DNA from: Streptomyces cellostaticus
Lineage (GTDB): Bacteria; Actinomycetota; Actinomycetes; Streptomycetales; Streptomycetaceae
Assembly (NCBI RefSeq): GCF_023630175.1
Contig: NZ_JALLIN010000013.1
Coordinates: forward strand, 79,028 to 143,027
Reading direction: 5' to 3'
DNA length: 64,000 bases
The notes beneath the pieces were generated by a model. That model had not been told where the DNA came from and did not search any database. It worked only from the letters and a program-made list of their open reading frames with translations. Positions 49,084 through 58,379 of the stretch are shown piece after piece; the stretch's first letter is position 1; each line of letters begins with the position of its first letter. The position numbers were made by a program, and so were the translations under genes.

Positions 49084-50355
49084 TCACTTGCTGAAGTCGG
49101 GCACCAGCTTGGCGACGGCGAGCTCGGCGTTGCTCAGACCCTTGTCCAGCGACTCCTTGCCACCCGCGATCTTGGGCAGCTCGGTGTCCAGCGGACCCCA
49201 CAGGGAGCTGTACTCGGGCAGCGCCGGGCGGGGCTGGGCGGCGGAGAGGACACCCTGGTAGCCGGCGATGCCGGGGTCGGCCTTGACCTCGGCGGTGTAG
49301 GCGTCGCCGCGGGTCGGCAGGGTGGAGTTCTTCAGGGCGATGGTCTCCTGGGACTTCGCCGAGGTCATGAACTTCACGAACTTCAGCGCCGCGGCCTGGT
49401 GGGCCTTGTCGGAGCCGGCGTAGACCGCGAGGTTGTGGCCGCCGGTCGGGGCGCCCGCCTTGCCGGCCGAGCCGGCCGGGACGGTGGCGATGCCGAGGTT
49501 GGACTTGTCCTGGAAGGCGCTGCCCTTGTAGAAGTTCGTGATCTCCCAGGGGCCCTGGATGATCGCGGCGACCTTGCCGTTGACGAAGGCGTCCTGGATG
49601 TGGGCGTAGGCGTCGGCGGTGGTGTCGGCCTTGTGCAGGCCCTTGCCGGAGAACAGGCTCAGCCAGGTGCCGTAGGCCTTCTTGGCGGCGGCCGAGTTCA
49701 CGGTGACCTTCTTGGCGGCGGCGTCGACGGTGTCGGTGCCCTCGCCGTACAGGAAGGACTGGGCGTAGTAGGCCTGGGTGGAGCCCCAGTAGCCGGGCAC
49801 GCCCGCCTTGGCCTGGACCTTCGCGGCATCGGACTTCAGCTCGTCCCAGGTCTTGGGGGCCTCGGTGATGCCGGCCTTCTTGAACAGGGCCTTGTTGTAC
49901 ACCAGGGCGAGGGTGTCGGTGACCAGCGGCGCGCCGTAGGTCTTGCCCTCGTACTGCGCCTGCTTGATCAGGTTCGGCTCGAACTTGTCCTGGTCGGCGA
50001 GGGCGTCGGTGCCGTCCAGCGGCAGGAAGTAGCCCTTCTTGGCGAAGGCGGGGGTCCAGCCGACCTCGGAGCGCAGCACGTCCGGGGCGCCCTTGGAGCC
50101 GGCCGCGGTGTCGAACTTGTTCTGCGCCTGGTCGAAGGGCACGTTGACGTACTTGACCTTGACGTCCTTGTTGGCGGCCTCGAACTGCTGGACCAAGGCC
50201 TTGTACGTCGGTGCCTCGTTGGTGGCGTTGGAGGTGTCCCACCAGGTGATGGTGACCGGGCCGTCCGACTTGCTGTCGCTGTCGCCACCGCCGCACGCCG
50301 TCGCCGCCAGGGCGAGGGACGCCACCAGCGCGGAGGCCGCTATGCCACGCCGCAT
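49084..50355 (-). CDS. malE: Maltose/maltodextrin-binding lipoprotein MalE
   Basis: A 423-aa solute-binding protein anchored in the membrane. The signal sequence ends in the lipobox LAATAC (Cys21). Family features are TITWWDTSN at the mature start, KYVNVPFDQAQNKF, GAPDVLRSEVGWTP and FVNGKVAAIIQGPWEITNF. ATG 50355 is followed by MRRGIAASALVAS. It captures maltodextrins released by the secreted amylases and passes them to MalFG. It is the first gene of the operon and is divergent from malR with TTGCA-type operators between. Confidence 0.95.
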   Translation of the reverse strand: MRRGIAASALVASLALAATACGGGDSDSKSDGPVTITWWDTSNATNEAPTYKALVQQFEAANKDVKVKYVNVPFDQAQNKFDTAAGSKGAPDVLRSEVGWTPAFAKKGYFLPLDGTDALADQDKFEPNLIKQAQYEGKTYGAPLVTDTLALVYNKALFKKAGITEAPKTWDELKSDAAKVQAKAGVPGYWGSTQAYYAQSFLYGEGTDTVDAAAKKVTVNSAAAKKAYGTWLSLFSGKGLHKADTTADAYAHIQDAFVNGKVAAIIQGPWEITNFYKGSAFQDKSNLGIATVPAGSAGKAGAPTGGHNLAVYAGSDKAHQAAALKFVKFMTSAKSQETIALKNSTLPTRGDAYTAEVKADPGIAGYQGVLSAAQPRPALPEYSSLWGPLDTELPKIAGGKESLDKGLSNAELAVAKLVPDFSK

Positions 50356-50489
50356 GAGTTCTCCTTGAGGGTTAAAGCCCGTGTGATGCAGGGGCGGTCC
50401 CGTCCACCGGCCCCGCTGTCTTGCCGACTGCGCCGTTGCGGCGGCCGGGCGACCAGGAACGTAACAGCGTTGTAAGCCCCGCGAAAGAC

Positions 50490-50510
50490 CTTGCAGCAAA
50501 AAAGTGCAAG
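50490..50510 (-). promoter_or_regulatory. MalR-type operator at malE
   Basis: CTTGCA-N9-TGCAAG, a 6-bp inverted repeat, about 135 nt upstream of the malE start. It is the clearest operator candidate for the maltose regulator. Confidence 0.65.
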
Positions 50511-50593
50511 AGAACACGAGGGTTACCTGGCCGTGACCTGCGCCGCATCGCACCGAAACCCCGAGGCGTCGCCGGTACGCGGGTTGACGGACA

Positions 50594-50620
50594 CTTGTGC
50601 AAGACTCTGCAAGGCCTTGC
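50594..50620 (+). promoter_or_regulatory. MalR-type operator cluster at malR
   Basis: CTTGTGCAAG (50594-50603), a second TGCAAG (50608-50613) and the palindrome GCAAGGCCTTGC (50609-50620) overlap, about 185-210 nt upstream of the malR start. They suggest autoregulation. Confidence 0.6.
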
Positions 50621-50803
50621 CATCCGTCTCCGTCGCCGGAATCATCCCCTTGCGAGCGGACATCGGCTCGGCAAGGACCTCACAAGGGACCGCGAAGGAC
50701 GAGGAGCGCGATGAGGCAGCAATCCACGGCAGGCCGGTCAGCCGCCCGCGCACGGCGTCCCGTCGGTGTGCAAGGTGGGGTCCGGCCGGTACAGTCCGGT
50801 GCC

Positions 50804-51838
50804 GTGACCACACGGCTTGCGGACATCGCTGCGCAGGCGGGGGTGAGCGAAGCGACCGTCAGCCGCGTTCTCAACGGCAAGCCCGGCGTCGCTGCCACCA
50901 CCCGCCAGTCCGTGCTGGCCGCGCTGGACGTGCTCGGCTACGAGCGTCCGGTGCGGCTGCGGCAGCGCAGCGAGGGGCTCGTCGGGCTGATCACCCCCGA
51001 GCTGGAGAACCCGATATTCCCGGCCCTGGCCCAGGTCATCGGCCAGGCGCTGACCCGGCAGGGCTACACCCCGGTGCTCGCCACCCAGACCCCGGGCGGG
51101 TCGACGGAGGACGAGCTGACCGAGATGCTCGTGGACCGCGGCGTGGCGGGGATCATCTACGTCTCGGGGCTGCACGCGGACACCACCGCCGACATGCAGC
51201 GCTACGAGCGGCTGCGGGCACAGGGCGTCCCGTTCGTGCTGGTGGACGGGTTCTCGCCGAAGGTGCAGGCGCCCTTCATCTCGCCGGACGACCGGGCCGC
51301 GATGTCGCTGGCCGTCACGCACCTCGCGTCGCTGGGCCACACCCGCATCGGGCTGGCGCTCGGCCCGAAGCGGTTCGTGCCGGTGCAGCGCAAGATCGAG
51401 GGCTTCGTGCGCGCCGTGCAGGAGCAGCTCGGGCTCTCCGCGCAGACGGTGGAGACCGAGCTGATCCAGCACTCGCTGTACACCCTGGAGGGCGGCCAGG
51501 CGGCTGCGGCCGCCCTGATCGGGCGGGACTGCACGGCGGTGGTCTGCGCGAGCGACATGATGGCGCTCGGCGCGATACGGGCCGCCCGGCAGCTCGGCCT
51601 CGAGGTGCCGCGGGACATCTCGGTGGTGGGCTTCGACGACTCCCCGCTGATCGCGTTCACCGACCCGCCGCTGACCACGGTCCGCAAGCCGGTCCCGGCG
51701 ATGGGGCAGGCCGCCGTGCGCACGCTGCTGGAGGACATCGGGGGGACGCCCGCGCCGCACAGCGAGTTCGTGTTCATGCCCGAGCTGGTGGTGCGCGGTT
51801 CGACCGCCTCCGCCCCCGGGGACCGCGCCCGCGGCTAG
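50804..51838 (+). CDS. malR: LacI-family maltose regulator MalR
   Basis: A 344-aa repressor. The LacI-type HTH and hinge read LADIAAQAGVSEATVSRVLN, then GKPGVAATTRQSV. The effector domain begins VGLITPELENPIFPAL and includes GHTRIGLALG and VVGFDDSPLIAFTDPPLTTV. GTG 50804 gives 344 residues, the size known for MalR in Streptomyces; an upstream ATG would add a low-quality extension. It is divergent from malE and should repress malEFG and the secreted amylases in the absence of maltose. Confidence 0.93.
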   Translation: MTTRLADIAAQAGVSEATVSRVLNGKPGVAATTRQSVLAALDVLGYERPVRLRQRSEGLVGLITPELENPIFPALAQVIGQALTRQGYTPVLATQTPGGSTEDELTEMLVDRGVAGIIYVSGLHADTTADMQRYERLRAQGVPFVLVDGFSPKVQAPFISPDDRAAMSLAVTHLASLGHTRIGLALGPKRFVPVQRKIEGFVRAVQEQLGLSAQTVETELIQHSLYTLEGGQAAAAALIGRDCTAVVCASDMMALGAIRAARQLGLEVPRDISVVGFDDSPLIAFTDPPLTTVRKPVPAMGQAAVRTLLEDIGGTPAPHSEFVFMPELVVRGSTASAPGDRARG

Positions 51839-52119
51839 GGGACGTCGCTCGGATCGGGCCGCGGCGTCCGGTGCGGTGCCTCGCACGGGCGGAGGATCCG
51901 CCGGGCACCGCGCGTACTCGGCTGATCCGACCACGCGGCGAGGTGCCGTGCCGGGCGCCGCAGACCTGACCTGCGAACGACGCCCACTGGCCCGGCGCGC
52001 ACGCGTGACGGCCCTGCCGGCGGCGCGGGCAGGGGTCCGGGCGCGCCCCAGGACGTGCGGCCCGGAACCGGGCTTGGGATGATCTGTCGGAGAAGTCTTT
52101 TCTGGCAGACTCTGTGACC

Positions 52120-52980
52120 ATGAGTGACTCGACCGTGACACAGCCGGAAGGTCGCGAGGAGGTGGCCGTTCCGCGGGCCGTCACGGGCGAGGACACTCGG
52201 GGCCGCCGGCACGGTCCGCGCAGCCCGCGCCGCCCCCGGCTGTGGTTCGAGATCCTGCTGATCGCGGTGAGTTACTGGACGTACTCCATGATCCGCAACG
52301 CGGTCCCGGAGCAGCGGGCGAAGGCGCTGCGCAACGCCGACTGGGTCTGGCGGGCCGAGCACCATGCGGGCATCGCCGTCGAGCAGTCCGTCAACCACGC
52401 CGTCGACACGGTGACTTGGCTGATCGTCGGGATGAACTACTACTACGCCACGCTGCACTTCGTGATCACCATCGGCGTTCTGGTGTGGCTGTACCGCCGG
52501 CATCCCGGGCGCTACGCGGCGACCCGGCTGACGCTGTTCGCGACCACGGGGGCGGCCCTGGCCGGCTACTACCTGTTCCCGCTGGCCCCGCCCCGGCTGA
52601 TGAACGGCGGGCGCTTCGTCGACACGGTGATGGTGCACCACACCTGGGGCTCGATGGCCTCGGGCGACCTGAAGCACATGTCGAACCAGTACGCGGCGAT
52701 GCCGTCGATGCACATCGGCTGGTCGCTGTGGTGCGGGCTGACCGTCTTCGCACTGGCGTCGGTGCCGTGGGTGCGGGTGCTGGGACTGGTGTATCCGGCG
52801 GCGACCCTGCTGGTGATCGTCGCGACCGCCAACCACTTCTGGCTGGACGCGGTGGGCGGGGCCGTCTGCCTGGCCCTCGGCTTCACGGTCGCCCGGCTCT
52901 GGTACGGCAGCCTGCCGTACGGGCTGCCGAGGCTGGTGCCGTCGCGGTCCGCGGCGCGGGCTCAGGCACCGTCCCCGTAG
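52120..52980 (+). CDS. PAP2-family membrane phosphatase/transferase (AUR1-like)
   Basis: A 286-aa membrane protein. Helices lie at about 40-60, 98-118, 130-150, 200-220, 225-245 and 250-265. The PAP2 catalytic pattern is split as usual: AMPSMHIGWSLW and ATANHFWLDAVGGAV supply the histidines and Asp. This subgroup resembles inositol-phosphorylceramide-synthase-like (AUR1) proteins. It probably acts on a lipid phosphate or phospholipid headgroup at the outer face. ATG 52120 is preferred to GTG 52114. Its 3' end overlaps the convergent glnE by 19 nt. Confidence 0.87.
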   Translation: MSDSTVTQPEGREEVAVPRAVTGEDTRGRRHGPRSPRRPRLWFEILLIAVSYWTYSMIRNAVPEQRAKALRNADWVWRAEHHAGIAVEQSVNHAVDTVTWLIVGMNYYYATLHFVITIGVLVWLYRRHPGRYAATRLTLFATTGAALAGYYLFPLAPPRLMNGGRFVDTVMVHHTWGSMASGDLKHMSNQYAAMPSMHIGWSLWCGLTVFALASVPWVRVLGLVYPAATLLVIVATANHFWLDAVGGAVCLALGFTVARLWYGSLPYGLPRLVPSRSAARAQAPSP

Positions 52981-55964
52981 AACTGCTGCTCCACGACCGT
53001 GCGCGCCCTGCGGGCGGTGCGGCGGTAGGCGTCCAGCATGTCCCCGGCGTGCCCGGAGCCGTAGCCGAGGTAGCGGCCGACGGCGGACAGTTCGCGCGGC
53101 TCGGTGGGGAAGGTGTCGCCGGCCCGGCCCCGGACCAGCATGACCGCGTTGCGCACCCGGGTGGCCAGGACCCACGCCTCGTCGAGCACGGCGGTGTCCT
53201 CGGCGGAGAGCAGCCCGGCCTCCCGGGCGGCGGCCAGGGCGGCGCGGGTACGGGTGGTGCGCAGGCCGGGCTCGCGCGCGCCGTACCGGAGCTGGAGCAG
53301 TTGCACGGTCCACTCGACGTCGGACAGGCCGCCGGGGCCGAGCTTGGTGTGCAGTTTGGGGTCGGCGCCGCGCGGGAGCCGCTCGGACTCCATGCGGGCC
53401 TTGAGCCGGCGGATCTCCCGGACCGCGTCCTCGCCGAGCCCGGCCTGCGGGTGGCGCAGCGGGTCGATCAGCTCGATGAAGCGGCGGCCGAGATCGGCGT
53501 CCCCGGCCACCGGCTCGGCCCGCAGCAGCGCCTGCGACTCCCAGACCAGGGACCAGCGGCGGTAGTAGGCCTCGTACGACTTCAGGGTGCGCACCAGCGG
53601 GCCCGTCTTGCCCTCGGGGCGCAGCCCGGCGTCGATGAGCAGCGGCGGGTCGGCGCTGGGGAGCTGCAGCAGCCGGCGCATCTCGGAGACGACCTTGTTG
53701 GCGGCCGCCGTGGCCTCCTGTTCGGCGACCCCGTCCTGCGGTTCGTGCACGAACAGCACGTCCGCGTCGGAGCCGTAGCCCAGTTCGTTCCCGCCGAAGC
53801 GGCCCATCGCGATGATGGCGAACCGGGTGGGCAGGGTGTCGCCCCAGCCCTCGCGGGCCACGGCGCGCAGGGTGCCGGCCAGGGTGGCGGCGGTGAGGTC
53901 GGAGACGGCGGAGCCGACCCGGTCCACCAGGGCGCCCTGGTCGGCCTCGGCGGGACTGGTCTCGGTGCCGTAGGAGCCGACGATGTCGGCGGCGGCCGTG
54001 CGGAACAGTTCGCGGCGGCGGACGCCGCGGGCCGCGGTGACGCCCTGGGCGGCGTTCTCCGCGCGGCGCACGGCGGCGAGGACCTCCTGCTCGAGCTGGC
54101 CGCGCTCGCGCGGCTCCAGGCCGCCGCCGCGGTCGCCGTCGCCGAGCAGGGCAACCGCCTCGGGGGCGCGCATCAGCAGGTCGGGGGCCAGGCGGCCGGC
54201 GGACAGGACGCGGGCCAGGTTCTCGGCGGCGGCGCCCTCGTCCCGCAGGAGCCGCAGGTACCAGGGGGTCTTGCCGAGCGCGTCGGAGACCTTGCGGAAG
54301 TTGAGCAGGCCGGCGTCCGGGTCGGCGGAGTCGGCGAACCAGCCGAGCAGGACGGGCAGCAGGGTGCGCTGGATGGCGGCCTTGCGGGTCACCCCGGAGG
54401 CGAGGGCCTCCAGGTGCCGCAGGGCGGCGGCCGGGTCGGCGTAGCCGAGGGCGACCATGCGCTCGCGGGCCGCCTCGGCACTGAGCCGGGCCTCACCGGG
54501 CGCGAGCTGGGCGACCGCGTCGAGCAGCGGGCGGTAGAAGAGCTTCTCGTGCAGCCGCCGCACGGCGCCGGCGTGCCGCTTCCACTCGCGCTGCAGGCCG
54601 GTCACCGGGTCGGTGCGCAGGTCCAGGGAGCGGCCGAGGCGGCGCAGGTCGGCCTGCTCCTCGGGGACGAGGTGGGTGCGGCGCAGCCGGTAGAGCTGGA
54701 TGCGGTGCTCCATGGAGCGCAGGAAGCGGTAGGCCTCGTCGAGGCGGGCGGCGTCCTCGCGGCCCACGTAGCCGCCGGCCGCGAGGGCGCGCAGCGCGTC
54801 CAGGGTGGTGCCGCTGCGCAGGGTGGCGTCGGTGCGGCCGTGCACGAGCTGCAGGAGCTGTACGGCGAACTCGACGTCCCGCAGCCCGCCCGGGCCGAGC
54901 TTGAGCTGGCGGTCGAGCTCGGCGACCGGGATGTTCTCGATGACCCGGCGGCGCATCCGCTGCACGTCGGCGACGAAGTTCTCCCGCTCGGCGGCCTGCC
55001 AGACCAGGGGGCCGAGGGCGTCGGCGTAGGCCTTGCCCAGCTCGGCGTCCCCGGCGACCGGGCGGGCCTTGAGCAGGGCCTGGAACTCCCAGGTCTTGGC
55101 CCAGCGCTGGTAGTAGGCGAGGTGGCTGCTGAGCGTGCGCACCAGGGGGCCGTTGCGGCCCTCGGGGCGGAGGTTGGCGTCGACGGGCCAGATGGAGCCC
55201 TCGACCGTGGTCTCCGAGCAGATCCGCATCATGTGCGCGGCCAGCCGGGTGGCGGATCTGAGGGCCTTGTCCTCGTCCGCGCCGTCGGCCGCCTCGGCCA
55301 CGAAGATCACGTCGACGTCGGAGACGTAGTTCAGCTCGTGGCCGCCGCACTTGCCCATCGCGATCACCGCGAGACGGCAGGCCGCGGCGTCCTCCGGGGC
55401 GGCCTGCCGGGCCTGGGACAGGGCGGCGCGCAGGGTGGCGGTGGCGAGGTCGGCCAGCTCGGCGGCGGTGTCGGCGACGTCGATGGTGCCGCAGACGTCC
55501 CGGGCGGCGATGGACAGCAGACAGCGGCGGTAGGCCACCCGGAGGGAGACGGGGTCGGTGGCCTCCGCGAGCCCCCGCTCGAACTCCTCCACCCCGGGAT
55601 GGAGGTCCCGGGGCTCGTAGGTGACCAGTGCCTGCCAGTCGCCGGCGTGCCGGGCGAGGTGGTCGGCGAGGGCCGCGGAGGCGCCGAGGACGCCGAGCAG
55701 GCGGTCGCGCAGCGGCTTGGCCGCGGTCAGCGTGTCCAGCAGCTCGCGGCGGGCGGTCGGGGCGGGCTGCGCCTCCAGGAGCCGGACGAGTCCGTGCAGG
55801 GCGAGGTCCGGGTCGGCGGTGGCGCCCAGGGCCTCCAGCAGGACCGGGTCGTCGCGCACCGCCGCCAGCTCGGCGCCGTCCAGGAGGCGCTCGGCGTCGG
55901 ACGGGTCGGTGAAGCCGTGCCGCAGCAGCCGCGTGAAGGTACTGCTCCTGCGCCCCGGCGTCAT
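52962..55964 (-). CDS. glnE: Bifunctional GS adenylyltransferase/deadenylylase GlnE
   Basis: A 1000-aa protein with two nucleotidyltransferase domains. The first has AMGKCGGHELNYVSDVDVIF (about residues 200-220, deadenylylation). The second has AMGRFGGNELGYGSDADVLF (about 715-735, adenylylation). Both are followed by GPGGLRDVEF- or GPGGLSDVEW-type segments. It adds or removes AMP at Tyr397 of GSI encoded at 14842. ATG 55964 begins MTPGRRSSTFTRLLRHGF. It stands apart from glnA but is known to lie in this part of Streptomyces chromosomes. Confidence 0.97.
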   Translation of the reverse strand: MTPGRRSSTFTRLLRHGFTDPSDAERLLDGAELAAVRDDPVLLEALGATADPDLALHGLVRLLEAQPAPTARRELLDTLTAAKPLRDRLLGVLGASAALADHLARHAGDWQALVTYEPRDLHPGVEEFERGLAEATDPVSLRVAYRRCLLSIAARDVCGTIDVADTAAELADLATATLRAALSQARQAAPEDAAACRLAVIAMGKCGGHELNYVSDVDVIFVAEAADGADEDKALRSATRLAAHMMRICSETTVEGSIWPVDANLRPEGRNGPLVRTLSSHLAYYQRWAKTWEFQALLKARPVAGDAELGKAYADALGPLVWQAAERENFVADVQRMRRRVIENIPVAELDRQLKLGPGGLRDVEFAVQLLQLVHGRTDATLRSGTTLDALRALAAGGYVGREDAARLDEAYRFLRSMEHRIQLYRLRRTHLVPEEQADLRRLGRSLDLRTDPVTGLQREWKRHAGAVRRLHEKLFYRPLLDAVAQLAPGEARLSAEAARERMVALGYADPAAALRHLEALASGVTRKAAIQRTLLPVLLGWFADSADPDAGLLNFRKVSDALGKTPWYLRLLRDEGAAAENLARVLSAGRLAPDLLMRAPEAVALLGDGDRGGGLEPRERGQLEQEVLAAVRRAENAAQGVTAARGVRRRELFRTAAADIVGSYGTETSPAEADQGALVDRVGSAVSDLTAATLAGTLRAVAREGWGDTLPTRFAIIAMGRFGGNELGYGSDADVLFVHEPQDGVAEQEATAAANKVVSEMRRLLQLPSADPPLLIDAGLRPEGKTGPLVRTLKSYEAYYRRWSLVWESQALLRAEPVAGDADLGRRFIELIDPLRHPQAGLGEDAVREIRRLKARMESERLPRGADPKLHTKLGPGGLSDVEWTVQLLQLRYGAREPGLRTTRTRAALAAAREAGLLSAEDTAVLDEAWVLATRVRNAVMLVRGRAGDTFPTEPRELSAVGRYLGYGSGHAGDMLDAYRRTARRARTVVEQQFYGDGA

Positions 55965-56081
55965 GCCCGGCCTCCCCTGCGATCAGTCCACCTCGTCCTG
56001 CGCCGAGCCTAACCGCAGTGGGGCCGGGGCCGCCTGGTGCCGGTGGCGGCATGCCGGCGCGGTCGAGGGCGGCACCCAGCA

Positions 56082-56103
56082 GTTCACCGGCTCTTCATCC
56101 GCG
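56082..56103 (+). promoter_or_regulatory. PHO-box-like direct repeat
   Basis: GTTCACCGGCT (56082-56092) and CTTCATCCGCG (56093-56103) are 11-nt units in tandem, close to the Streptomyces PhoP unit (G/T-TTCAYYYRCG). They lie about 85-105 nt upstream of a phosphoesterase gene. Confidence 0.6.
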
Positions 56104-56188
56104 GAGTCCGGGCCCGTGGGCCGCACGAACGTTGGCGTGCGCATGCTCTCCTCGCACCGCCAGCCCCGTACCCCTCCCGGAGGTTGAT

Positions 56189-57076
56189 GTGTCCGGCAGT
56201 CCCGTGTACCGCCGTGCCCGAACGCTCGTGGCCTCGGTGACCGCTCTCGCCGCGGCCGCGATCGGTCTGTGGACCGGTCTCGCCGGTGAGTCCGCGCACG
56301 CCGCGGGCGCCGTGCCGAGCCCTGACCACGTGGTCGTCGTGGTCTTCGAGAACCACGCCTACAACCAGGTCATCGGCTCCTCCAGCGCGCCGTACATCAA
56401 CTCGCTCAAGTCCGGCGGCGCCAACCTGAGCCGGACGTACGCCGAGACCCACCCGAGCCAGCCCAACTACTTCGCCCTGTTCTCCGGCTCGACGCAGGGC
56501 ATCACCGACGACAGCTGCTACACCCCGGGCTTCTCGTCCGCTCCGAACCTGGCCTCCGAGATGATCGCCGCCGGCCGTAGCTGGGCCAGCTACAACGAGA
56601 CGCTGCCCAGCCAGGGGTCGACCACGTGCAGCAGCGGCAAGTACGCCCGCAAGCACAACCCGTGGTTCGGTTTCAGCAACGTGCCCACCTCGAGCGCCCG
56701 GACCCTCGCGCAGTTCCCCTCGGACTACTCGACCCTGCCCCAGCTCTCCTTCGTGATCCCCAACCTGTGCAGCGACATGCACGACTGCTCGGTGTCGACG
56801 GGCGACACCTGGCTGCAGAACAAGCTGGGCGCCTACGCGACATGGGCCAGGACGCACAACAGCCTGCTCGTCGTCACCTTCGACGAGGACAACCGGCTCA
56901 GCGGCAACCGCATCCCCACGGTCCTGTACGGGCAGCCGGTCACCCCGGGCGCGTCGTCCTCCACCACGTACAACCACTACGACCTGCTGCGCACCCTGGA
57001 GGACACCCAGGGCCTGAGCACGCACGCGGGCAACGCGGCCGGCGCCGAGGACATCACCGGCGTCTGGGCGTCCTGA
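56189..57076 (+). CDS. Secreted phosphoesterase (AcpA/phosphatase-like, PF04185 type)
   Basis: A 295-aa secreted enzyme. GTG 56189 lies 5 nt after CCCGGAGG. A signal peptide covers about residues 1-38 (SAHAAGA). The phosphoesterase fold begins VVVVVFENHAYNQVIG and continues with THPSQPNYFALFSGST and LLVVTFDEDNRL, the metal-site regions of the family that includes acid phosphatase and phospholipase C. Two cysteine-containing loops are present. The PHO-box-like repeat upstream fits a phosphate-scavenging role. It heads a three-gene operon with an MFS transporter and a TolB-like protein. Confidence 0.88.
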   Translation: MSGSPVYRRARTLVASVTALAAAAIGLWTGLAGESAHAAGAVPSPDHVVVVVFENHAYNQVIGSSSAPYINSLKSGGANLSRTYAETHPSQPNYFALFSGSTQGITDDSCYTPGFSSAPNLASEMIAAGRSWASYNETLPSQGSTTCSSGKYARKHNPWFGFSNVPTSSARTLAQFPSDYSTLPQLSFVIPNLCSDMHDCSVSTGDTWLQNKLGAYATWARTHNSLLVVTFDEDNRLSGNRIPTVLYGQPVTPGASSSTTYNHYDLLRTLEDTQGLSTHAGNAAGAEDITGVWAS

Positions 57077-57077
57077 C

Positions 57078-58379
57078 GTGTACGTAGCGGACAGCCGCGC
57101 CGGTACGCCGGCGTCCGCGGAAGGCGCCGTCCGGCCGGCCGGACGGCGCCCCGCCGCGGTCGCCCCCACGGTGTTCGCCCTCGGCACGGTCAGCCTGGTC
57201 ACCGACGTGTCGTCCGAGATGGTCACCGCGGTGCTGCCGCTGTACCTGGTGGCCGGGCTCGGCCTGTCCCCGCTGGGCTTCGGCCTGCTCGACGGCATCC
57301 ACAACGGCTTCTCGGCCGTCGTACGGCTCGTGGGCGGGCACCTGGCCGACCGGGGCGGCGGCCGGCACAAGCGGGTGGCGGGGCTCGGCTACGGCCTCTC
57401 CGCGCTGTGCAAGCCCCTGCTGCTGGTGGCGCACTCGCTCACGCCGATCGGGATCGTCCTGGCCGCCGACCGCACCGGCAAGGGGCTGCGCACGGCTCCC
57501 CGGGACGCGCTGATCTCGCTGTCCAGCACGCCGGAGACCCGCGGCCGGGCGTTCGGGGTGCACCGCGCGATGGACACCGCGGGTGCCCTGCTCGGCCCGC
57601 TCGTGGCCTTCCTGATCCTGCGGGCCACGGTGGACGGCTACGACGCGGTGTTCACGGTCAGCTTCTGCGTGGCGGTGACCGGGGTGCTGGTGCTGGTGCT
57701 GTTCGTGCCGGGCGGCCACCCCGCGGGGACGGCCCCGGCCGCGCCGCCGGCCGAGCGTCCCACGGTGCGCGCGGCGCTGGGCCTGCTGCGCCACCGCGAC
57801 CTGCGCCGGGTGGCCGGCTGCGCGCTGCTGCTCGGCCTCGCCACGGTCAGCGACTCCTTCGTCTACCTGCTGCTGCAGCGCCGCCTCGACGTGCCCGACC
57901 GCTGGTTCCCGCTGCTGCCGCTCGGCACCGCCGCCGCGTTCCTGCTGCTGGCGGTGGCGCTGGGCCGACTGGCGGACCGGGTGGGCCGCTGGGCGGTCTT
58001 CCTGGCCGGCCACGCGGCCCTGCTCCTGTGCTACGCCCTGCTGCTCGCCTCCTGGCACGGCGCCGCCCTGCCGTACCTCGTCCTGGCCCTGCACGGCGCC
58101 TTCTACGCGGCCACCGACGGGGTGCTGATGGCTGCGGCCTCGGACGGCGTGCCGCAGGGGCTGCGCTCCTCGGGCCTGGCCGTCGTGCAGACCGGGCAGG
58201 CACTGGCCCGTTTCGCCTGCTCGCTGCTGTTCGGCGCGGTCTGGACGGTGTGGGGCGACCGCGCGGCACTGGCCGGGGCGACCGCCGCGCTGGCCGGGTG
58301 CGCGGCCTTCTCCCTCCTCCTGCGCCCCGGGAGCACCTCCCGTGCCCCGGGCCCACCGGAAGGCACCGCCATCCCATGA
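57078..58379 (+). CDS. MFS transporter
   Basis: A 433-aa permease with twelve hydrophobic segments. GTG 57078 is 1 nt beyond the phosphoesterase stop. MFS motifs are LVGGHLADRGGGRHKRVAGL and the basic loop ADRTGKGLRTAPRDALISL. A second half begins near residue 225. The C-terminus overlaps the next start (ATGA). It is probably an exporter or importer acting with the secreted phosphoesterase; the substrate is unknown. Confidence 0.88.
   Translation: MYVADSRAGTPASAEGAVRPAGRRPAAVAPTVFALGTVSLVTDVSSEMVTAVLPLYLVAGLGLSPLGFGLLDGIHNGFSAVVRLVGGHLADRGGGRHKRVAGLGYGLSALCKPLLLVAHSLTPIGIVLAADRTGKGLRTAPRDALISLSSTPETRGRAFGVHRAMDTAGALLGPLVAFLILRATVDGYDAVFTVSFCVAVTGVLVLVLFVPGGHPAGTAPAAPPAERPTVRAALGLLRHRDLRRVAGCALLLGLATVSDSFVYLLLQRRLDVPDRWFPLLPLGTAAAFLLLAVALGRLADRVGRWAVFLAGHAALLLCYALLLASWHGAALPYLVLALHGAFYAATDGVLMAAASDGVPQGLRSSGLAVVQTGQALARFACSLLFGAVWTVWGDRAALAGATAALAGCAAFSLLLRPGSTSRAPGPPEGTAIP

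Larger units (their letters stand above)
50356..50803. other. malE-malR divergent regulatory region
   Basis: About 450 nt with no supported gene. It holds three TTGCA-type repeats (50490-50510, 50594-50613, 50609-50620) and the divergent promoters. A possible in-frame longer malR start at ATG 50711 lies here, but its coding sequence lacks conservation signs. Confidence 0.6.

Noticed and set aside
50711..50803. Longer malR start at ATG 50711
   Set aside because: It would add a 31-residue basic extension without similarity; GTG 50804 gives the known 344-aa length.
52242..56012. A plus-strand open frame of about 1256 codons opposite glnE
   Set aside because: It is antisense to the two adenylyltransferase domains, and its sequence is low-complexity Gly/Ala/Val.
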